Source: Sphingobium sp. KCTC 72723 (GTDB taxonomy: Bacteria > Pseudomonadota > Alphaproteobacteria > Sphingomonadales > Sphingomonadaceae). Taken from it: 64,000 nucleotides of DNA. The stretch is from contig NZ_CP060388.1 in assembly GCF_014280435.1 (NCBI RefSeq), forward strand, positions 3,485,501 through 3,549,500, read 5' to 3'. Shown here in pieces: positions 58,949 to 64,000 of the stretch (positions within the stretch are counted from its first letter, which is position 1; each line of letters begins with the position of its first letter). A program made the translations under genes and the position numbers. Below the pieces are notes generated by a model. The model was not told where the DNA came from, made no database searches, and saw nothing but the letters and a program-made list of their open reading frames with translations.

Positions 58949-60161
58949 GAGCAATCGCGCCTTCGGTCGGCTGGACGCCACGGCGGAACGGCGCGATCAG
59001 CGCCACGCCCGCGCCCAGCAGCGCGCCGACCGACAACAACGCAAAGGCGCCCATCAGCCCGCCCGCCTGCCGCGCCAGCAGAGTGACAATCACAGGGCTG
59101 AGGAACTGGCCAAAGGCAAAGGCGCTTTGCCAAAGGCCCGCGCCGCGCCCGCGTATGTCGAACGACAACAGGCTCATCGACCAGACCAGCAGCGTCGGCA
59201 ACAGTAGCCCCGCGCCAAGCTGATTGATGAAACAGCCGGTCAGGAACGCGGTCGGCCCATGCGCCATGCCCATAGTGGCGAAACCCGCCGCCAGCATGGT
59301 AAATTCGACCAGCAGAAGACGCCGCACCGGCCAGCGCCCGATGCGCGAATAGACAAAAGTGCCGAGCGGCACGCCGATGCTGGCGATCGAGGTGAGCAGA
59401 CCGATACGGGCCGGATCGGTCAGGCCAAGCTGGACCAGTCCCGACGACGCCTGAATCTGTACGGTGTAGAAGAAGATGGAGCCATAGACGGTTATCGCCA
59501 GAATGATCAGCATAGGTCGCCAGGGAAAGCCCGACCAGCCGAGCGTGGGCGTCGCCTCCCCCGTAACAGGGCGACCCGCCTTCGGTTCCCAGGTATGGCG
59601 CAGGACAAGCGCGAACATCAGCAGCGCGGAAGCATAGACCCAAAAAGGCGTCCGCCAGCCAAAGGCACCCAACTGACCGCCCAGATTGAAGAAGAGAAGC
59701 GCCGACATGGAGGCAAAGGCGGTCTGTCCCGCCAGCCATTTGTCGCGCGCCGCGCCCGTGAAATAATCGCCGATCAGCGTGGTCGACAGCACCATGATCA
59801 GCGCTTCGGCGATGCCGACACCCACGCGCGAGGCCAGGATGGCGGGCAGGCTGGTCAGGAAAACCGGCGCGACGCCGACCAGCGCATAAAGCAGGAAGGC
59901 GGCAAGCAGCAGCCGACGGCGGCCGAAATAATCCCCCAACATGCCCGCAATGGGCGACAGGAAAGCCACGCACAGCGCCGGGATCGTCAGGATCATCGGC
60001 ACCCAGAATTCATAGCCCGGCACCGCGCGATAGGTGTGCAGCAGCTGCGGCAGAATGGGCGCGAGCAGAACGATCGCCATCGTCGAGAGTGTGATCGGCA
60101 ACAGCAATGCGACCCCGGTCAGGGTGCCGGGCATCGGAGCGGAGGTGGATTGGCGTAACAT
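58941..60161 (-). CDS. MFS transporter, first gene of the catabolic operon
   Basis: 406 residues from MLRQSTSAPMPGTLTGVALL at 60161. Twelve hydrophobic segments; motif A-like GMLGDYFGRRRLLLAAF after helix 2, and GRWPVRRLL in the second half. The closest pattern is the drug/aromatic-acid H+ symporter group, but it could import or export. It is the promoter-proximal gene of an operon with SDR, ABM, HDH-like and SDR genes. It is divergent from the TetR gene at 60352. Confidence 0.9.
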   Translation of the reverse strand: MLRQSTSAPMPGTLTGVALLLPITLSTMAIVLLAPILPQLLHTYRAVPGYEFWVPMILTIPALCVAFLSPIAGMLGDYFGRRRLLLAAFLLYALVGVAPVFLTSLPAILASRVGVGIAEALIMVLSTTLIGDYFTGAARDKWLAGQTAFASMSALLFFNLGGQLGAFGWRTPFWVYASALLMFALVLRHTWEPKAGRPVTGEATPTLGWSGFPWRPMLIILAITVYGSIFFYTVQIQASSGLVQLGLTDPARIGLLTSIASIGVPLGTFVYSRIGRWPVRRLLLVEFTMLAAGFATMGMAHGPTAFLTGCFINQLGAGLLLPTLLVWSMSLLSFDIRGRGAGLWQSAFAFGQFLSPVIVTLLARQAGGLMGAFALLSVGALLGAGVALIAPFRRGVQPTEGAIAHG

Positions 60162-60351
60162 GCCGCTAATGGCCCTCCCGCAATCTGGTGCATGCGCGCA
60201 TAGTCTCTCCCATTCGCCATCTTTTCTGGGCCACAGGATCAGGCGGCGGGGTGCCAAGGTCAAACCGAAAGGATCAAATCAATCTATCCATGGAACTGCG
60301 CCGGTCACGCGCGCGCTTGCAACGCACCGGGTTCGCGGCAAAGGTCGGGCC
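60162..60351. promoter_or_regulatory. Divergent region between MFS operon and TetR gene
   Basis: 190 bp with no confident gene; both promoters should be here. No palindrome similar to the one at 61042 was noticed. Confidence 0.35.
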
Positions 60352-60999
60352 ATGGCCGCCGACGATCCGACCCACCCCCAGCCGACCAATGGCAAGCACC
60401 GCGCCGCCGATGCGCGCAAGGCGGCGCTGATCCATCATGCCCGCGAACAGGTGGCCATGCACGGTATCCAAAATGCCAGCCTGAACGACATCATCCGGCT
60501 GGCCGGCGGGTCGAAAGCGACGGTCGTCAAATATTTCGGCAACAAGGCCGGGCTGTTTGCAGCGGCCATGGCGCTGACGGCGCGTGAGGCGATGGCGGGA
60601 CTGACCCTGGACACGAGGGCCGATAGCGCGTTGGAACCTGCCCTTACGGCGCTCTTGTCCGGCTTGCTCGCTTTCTACCTGCGGCCGGATTCGCTGGCGG
60701 TCTATCGCAGCGTGATCGCTTCGGCGGACACTGCCGAAGGACTGGCGGACAGCTTCTATCATGAAGCGCATCTGGTCGTGGTCGATGAAGTCGCCACTTT
60801 CCTGTCACAATGGGTCGGGCGAGGCATCCGTGCCGACATCGACCTGGCAGACAGTGCCGGACGGCTGACTCATATGATCCGCAGCGACCTGTATGAACGA
60901 CGACTGCTGGGCTTGATCCCGCAACCCGATGAAGCCGCGATCGCGCGTCAGGCCAATGCAACCGCACGCCTGTTTCTGACCGGAGTCATGGGGCGATAA
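60352..60999 (+). CDS. TetR-family transcriptional regulator
   Basis: 215 residues from MAADDPTHPQPTNGKHRAAD at 60352. Helix-turn-helix at about 25-70: ALIHHAREQVAMHGIQNASL, NDIIRLAGGSKATVVKYFGN, KAGLFAAAM, with the usual TetR spacing. The C-terminal domain (about 90-205; LLAFYLRPDSLAVYRSVIAS) is of the AcrR/TetR_C type and binds an unknown ligand. It stands between the MFS operon and the second Rieske gene. An inverted repeat in front of the Rieske gene is a candidate binding site. Confidence 0.9.
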   Translation: MAADDPTHPQPTNGKHRAADARKAALIHHAREQVAMHGIQNASLNDIIRLAGGSKATVVKYFGNKAGLFAAAMALTAREAMAGLTLDTRADSALEPALTALLSGLLAFYLRPDSLAVYRSVIASADTAEGLADSFYHEAHLVVVDEVATFLSQWVGRGIRADIDLADSAGRLTHMIRSDLYERRLLGLIPQPDEAAIARQANATARLFLTGVMGR

Positions 61000-61041
61000 C
61001 ATCCCACCTGATCCGTCGATTGACTCACCGTTCTCATTAAG

Positions 61042-61056
61042 TGTACCGTTGGTACA
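61042..61056. promoter_or_regulatory. Inverted repeat before the second Rieske gene
   Basis: TGTACC-GTT-GGTACA, perfect 6-bp arms with a 3-base spacer, ends 18 bp before the Rieske ATG and 43 bp after the TetR stop. Its position, close to where the transcript should begin, and its form fit a TetR operator. Confidence 0.55.
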
Positions 61057-61074
61057 TAACATGAGGAGAGTGAC

Positions 61075-62112
61075 ATGGCCTATTTAGAAAATGCCTGGTA
61101 TGTCGCGGGGTGGGATGATGAAGTGCCACAGGGCGGCCTGTTATCGCGCCGGTTGCTGGACAAGCCGATCCTGTTTTTCCGCGACGAAGCGGGCGCCGTA
61201 AAGGCGCTGCATGGCGTCTGTCCGCATCGCTATGCTCCCCTGGCGCGCGGCACGCTCGTCGATGGCATGATCCAGTGTGGCTATCATGGGCTGGGCTTTG
61301 GCGCGGATGGCGCTTGCGTCCACAATCCTTTCGGCGCGCCGCTCAAGAATATGGCTTTGCGCGCTTACCCGATAGTGGAGCGCCACAGCGCGATCTGGAT
61401 CTGGATGGGAGAGGCGGAGCGCGCCGATGCGGCCCTGATCCCCGATTTCGGCTTTAACGACCCGGCAACCGCGTGGGTCGGCAAAGGCTATCTGACCGTC
61501 AAGGCAGGCTATGAGCTGGAAATAGAGAATATCCTCGACCTGAGCCACGTCCAGTTCCTGCACCCCACCACGCTGGGCAGCGACAAGGTTTCCGATGGTC
61601 ATTATGCCTGGAAGCAGGAGGGCGAAACGATATGGTCGAACCGCGACATCAAAGACGAAATGATGACGCCGCAACTGGCATCGGCCATGGGACTGGTGCC
61701 GGGAACGCTGGCGGATCGCTGGGTCTACGTGCGGTGGAATGCGCCGGCCAACATGGCGATCTTTGCCGGTGCGGTGGCCACCGGCCGGCCCAGGGATGAA
61801 GGGCGCGAAACGCCGACCGCGCACCTGTTTACCCCGGAAACGAGCCGCAGCTCGCACTACTGGTATGCAATCGCCTTTCCCAAAAGCATGGGCGCGGTCG
61901 GGGAGCAGATGGCACAGGAACAGGTCGACTTCCTGCGCGCACCGTTCGAACTGGAAGACCTGCCCATGCTGGAGGATCAGCAGGCCAATATCGGAAATCG
62001 CGATTTTCGGCAGATGAAACTGGGCTGGCTGCCGGGGGATGCAGCGGGCGCCAGGGCGCGAAACCTGCTCTACGCCCGCATAGATGCGGAGGTCGGCGCC
62101 AAAAGCGCATGA
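61075..62112 (+). CDS. Rieske oxygenase, VanA/dicamba-monooxygenase type (second)
   Basis: 345 residues; GAGGAGAGTGAC precedes the ATG. Rieske motif C49-x-H51 ... C68-x2-H71 (CPHRYAPL, CGYHG). The mononuclear iron site is in ENILDLSHVQFLHP, with N152, D155, H158 and H163, the same spacing as in VanA and DdmC. It is an oxygenase subunit for O-demethylation or hydroxylation; no reductase or ferredoxin is next to it, so it must borrow electrons from partners elsewhere. It is a separate lineage from the oxygenase at 33728 (little shared sequence outside motifs). A strong hairpin follows. Confidence 0.92.
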   Translation: MAYLENAWYVAGWDDEVPQGGLLSRRLLDKPILFFRDEAGAVKALHGVCPHRYAPLARGTLVDGMIQCGYHGLGFGADGACVHNPFGAPLKNMALRAYPIVERHSAIWIWMGEAERADAALIPDFGFNDPATAWVGKGYLTVKAGYELEIENILDLSHVQFLHPTTLGSDKVSDGHYAWKQEGETIWSNRDIKDEMMTPQLASAMGLVPGTLADRWVYVRWNAPANMAIFAGAVATGRPRDEGRETPTAHLFTPETSRSSHYWYAIAFPKSMGAVGEQMAQEQVDFLRAPFELEDLPMLEDQQANIGNRDFRQMKLGWLPGDAAGARARNLLYARIDAEVGAKSA

Positions 62113-62123
62113 TGGTTCCGTGC

Positions 62124-62174
62124 GCCCGCCGGGCGAAAGCTGCAACAAGGAGCAACAGCTTTCGCCCGGCGGGC
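62124..62174. terminator. Long-stem hairpin after the second Rieske gene
   Basis: GCCCGCCGGGCGAAAGCTG (62124-62142) pairs perfectly over 19 bp with CAGCTTTCGCCCGGCGGGC (62156-62174), loop of 13 bases. It has no T-run, so it may act with Rho or as an RNA-stabilising hairpin. It lies between convergent genes. Confidence 0.7.
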
Positions 62175-62223
62175 CGTCCTTTGCTGGCGCACCGATTCAC
62201 GCGGTGGGCAGCATAGCCGGGAG

Positions 62224-62520
62224 TCAATTACCGTTGATGACTTTTGCCCGTTCGGCAGGGGTCAGCGCAGCCGCATTCACGTCGGCATCGTCGATCGCTT
62301 CCTCGCGCGCATCGCCCGCTTCCCGCGTGGCGTCCGCCTTGGCCTGCATCAAATCTTCGGCGGTGCCGCTCATATTGTCGGCCATCGCGTCCATCTTGTC
62401 CGCTTTGTTCTCGGCGGCTTCCTGCGCCTGTTCGCCCAGCTTGTCGTCACCCTTGCCACCACATGCGGCCAGTGCCAGACTTAAACCGATGACCGCTGCC
62501 AAAGTGGATGCACGCTTCAT
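62224..62520 (-). CDS. Small alanine-rich lipoprotein
   Basis: 98 residues from MKRASTLAAVIGLSLALAAC at 62520. The lipobox LAAC gives Cys20 as the lipidated residue. The mature part is an acidic, Ala-rich helix (KLGEQAQEAAENKADKMDAM, QAKADATREAGDAREEAIDD) likely to form a coiled coil, ending LTPAERAKVINGN. Function unknown; similar proteins are common in sphingomonads. It is downstream of the Kup gene in the same direction, 108 bp away. Confidence 0.75.
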   Translation of the reverse strand: MKRASTLAAVIGLSLALAACGGKGDDKLGEQAQEAAENKADKMDAMADNMSGTAEDLMQAKADATREAGDAREEAIDDADVNAAALTPAERAKVINGN

Positions 62521-62628
62521 AATTTCTCTCCTGATAGGGAGCGAGTATAACGGCTTGCTGCCAACTTGGGTCCATGCCCATATTAACGGTGCGGCACGCG
62601 GCCGGATCACCAGCGACGACAGGGTCCA

Positions 62629-64000
62629 TCAGATTTCAACCTGCGATCCCAGTTCGACCACGCGGTTGGTGGGAAGGTTGAAAAATTCCATCGGCGTTTC
62701 CGCATTGCGCATCATCCAGGCGAAGAGTTTCTCCCGCCAAATGGCCATGCCCGGCCTTGCCGACGCGATCAGGGTCTGACGGCTGAGAAAATAGCTTGTG
62801 TCGCTGACATTGATGGCACCCCCGCACCCGTCCACGGCCTTCATGGCAGCAGGAATGTCGACTTCTTCCATGTAACCGTGACGCAGCAGAACGCGGTAGA
62901 AGTCATGCCCGAAATCCGTCACTTGCGCCCTGCCGCTATGTGGCAGGTGGGGAATACGTTCGGTTTGCACGGTCAACACGATGTTCCGTTCGTGCAGAAC
63001 CTTGTTGTGCTTCACATTGTGCAACATCGCTGGCGGTACGCCTTCAACCCGCGACGACAGGAAAATGGCGGTTCCGGGGACACGTTTCAACGATTGGGTG
63101 ACCGATGTGATGAACAGTTCCAACTCCATCGCACCTTCCATCAGATAATGGTGCATGATCTTGCGCCCGGTGGACCATGTCGTCAGCGCAATGAAAGCGA
63201 CGGCCGCAACCAATAGCGGAAACCAGCCACCATCGGGTATCTTGGTCGCGTTGGACGCGAAATATGCGCCGTCGATCAACAGGAAGGTGCCGGTCGCCAG
63301 CCCGGCGAGCCAGGGGTTCCAGCGCCACACGCTGAACGTCAGGACGCCCATCATGCAGGCCGTGATCACCATCGTCCCGGTAACCGCTATGCCATAAGCG
63401 GCGGCCAGATTGCTGGACGAACGGAACCCCAGGACCAGCAGCAGCACAAGGACGAGCAGCGACCAGTTGACCAGCGGGACGTAAATCTGGCCCGCCGCCG
63501 ATGCGCTGGTATGCGTGATGCGCAGGCGCGGCAGGAAACCCAGTTGCACGGCCTGCTGCGTCACGGAAAAGGCACCCGATATGACAGCCTGACTGGCAAT
63601 GATCGTTGCCATCGTCGCCAGAATGACCAGCGGCAGCCGCGCCCATTCCGGCGCGAGCAGAAAGAAGGGATTTTCGGCGGCAGCCGGATTGTCGAGGAGC
63701 AGCGCGCCCTGCCCCATATAGTTGAGCAACAGGCAGGGGAAGGCGGCATAGAGCCAGGAAATGCTGATCGCCTTCCGGCCGAAATGGCCCATATCAGCAT
63801 AGAGCGCTTCGGCCCCCGTCACCGCCAGCACGACCGAACCCAGAGCGAGGAAGGCCAGCTTGGGGTCGATCAGGAAGAAATTGAGCGCCCACAATGGATT
63901 GATGATTCCGACGATATCGGGATGCCGCAGGAGATTGGCGATACCCAGCGCCGCCAGCACCAGAAAATAGACCACCATCACAGGTCCGAACAAAGCGCCA
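62629..64000 (-). CDS. kup: Kup-type potassium transporter, C-terminal part (runs off window)
   Basis: The frame is open from the window edge (GALFGPVMVVYFLVLAALG) to the stop at 62629, about 457 residues of a protein usually near 630. The KUP signature is clear: NPLWALNFF, VVLAVTGAEALYADMGHFGR, ISWLYAAFPCLLLNYMGQGA, GIAVTGTMVITACMMGVLTF, then WFPLLVAAVAFIALTTWSTG. A cytosolic tail of about 170 residues includes the conserved GTAIFLSSRVEGVPPAMLHN block. It imports K+ with protons. It is probably core genome rather than part of the catabolic cluster. Confidence 0.93.
   Translation of the reverse strand, partial: GALFGPVMVVYFLVLAALGIANLLRHPDIVGIINPLWALNFFLIDPKLAFLALGSVVLAVTGAEALYADMGHFGRKAISISWLYAAFPCLLLNYMGQGALLLDNPAAAENPFFLLAPEWARLPLVILATMATIIASQAVISGAFSVTQQAVQLGFLPRLRITHTSASAAGQIYVPLVNWSLLVLVLLLVLGFRSSSNLAAAYGIAVTGTMVITACMMGVLTFSVWRWNPWLAGLATGTFLLIDGAYFASNATKIPDGGWFPLLVAAVAFIALTTWSTGRKIMHHYLMEGAMELELFITSVTQSLKRVPGTAIFLSSRVEGVPPAMLHNVKHNKVLHERNIVLTVQTERIPHLPHSGRAQVTDFGHDFYRVLLRHGYMEEVDIPAAMKAVDGCGGAINVSDTSYFLSRQTLIASARPGMAIWREKLFAWMMRNAETPMEFFNLPTNRVVELGSQVEI

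Noticed and set aside
1..64000. tRNA, rRNA, riboswitch or integron attachment sites
   Set aside because: None could be recognised by eye. Hairpins at 11130, 44001, 55737 and 62124 look like ordinary terminators between convergent genes.

Overview
The window looks like accessory DNA of a sphingomonad (Sphingobium, Novosphingobium or Sphingomonas type alphaproteobacterium). The evidence is GC-rich coding sequence, a large TonB-dependent receptor, two VanA-type Rieske oxygenases, a PopZ/DUF2497 protein, a SleB-type cell-wall hydrolase and an unusually dense load of IS66, IS21, IS5, IS256, IS701-like, IS110 and IS1634-type elements. Family names come from motifs read by eye; no database was searched. 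No tRNA, rRNA, CRISPR array or replication origin was seen.

The left half (1-33236) is an insertion-sequence graveyard around a type I secretion locus. Two nearly identical IS66 elements in the same orientation (824-6240 and 30443-32867) bracket about 24 kb. Between them lie a membrane-anchored beta-helix protein (6983-9340), a TolC-type outer-membrane channel (9558-11117), a 1051-residue beta-helix/RTX exoprotein (11184-14339), a UDP-glucose dehydrogenase gene fused by deletion to the tail of a nucleotide-sugar epimerase gene (17989-18647), a cell-wall hydrolase (18773-20005), a PopZ-like gene (22847-23179), and the ABC transporter plus HlyD-type adaptor (27066-30268). The three secretion components and the RTX protein would form one exporter and its substrate. 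The elements are nested: IS66 copy 1 carries an intact IS21 element, and an IS5 element (23167-26813) carries the two ends of an IS256 element whose interior is now a patchwork of other fragments. Target-site duplications are readable for several of these.

The right half (33237-64000) is a catabolic region with few IS elements. Its left edge is decaying: a truncated and frameshifted SulP gene, a frameshifted hydrolase, a GlxA-type regulator with a shifted tail and an MFS fragment. It then holds a Rieske oxygenase with a divergent GntR regulator sharing a 16-bp perfect palindrome; an FAH-family hydrolase, cupin and SDR operon opposite a C-C-hydrolase-like and VOC gene pair; a type I extradiol-dioxygenase-like protein; an SDR, phytoene-desaturase-like and small-protein operon with an HxlR regulator; a TonB receptor, sulfatase, DenD-like dehydrogenase and LysR run; and an MFS, SDR, monooxygenase, histidinol-dehydrogenase-like and SDR operon with a nearby TetR regulator and a second Rieske oxygenase. 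Together these suggest uptake, desulfation, hydroxylation or O-demethylation, ring cleavage and hydrolysis of an aromatic or polyhydroxylated compound that the sequence does not identify. The window ends in a lipoprotein gene and a Kup potassium transporter that runs off the edge.
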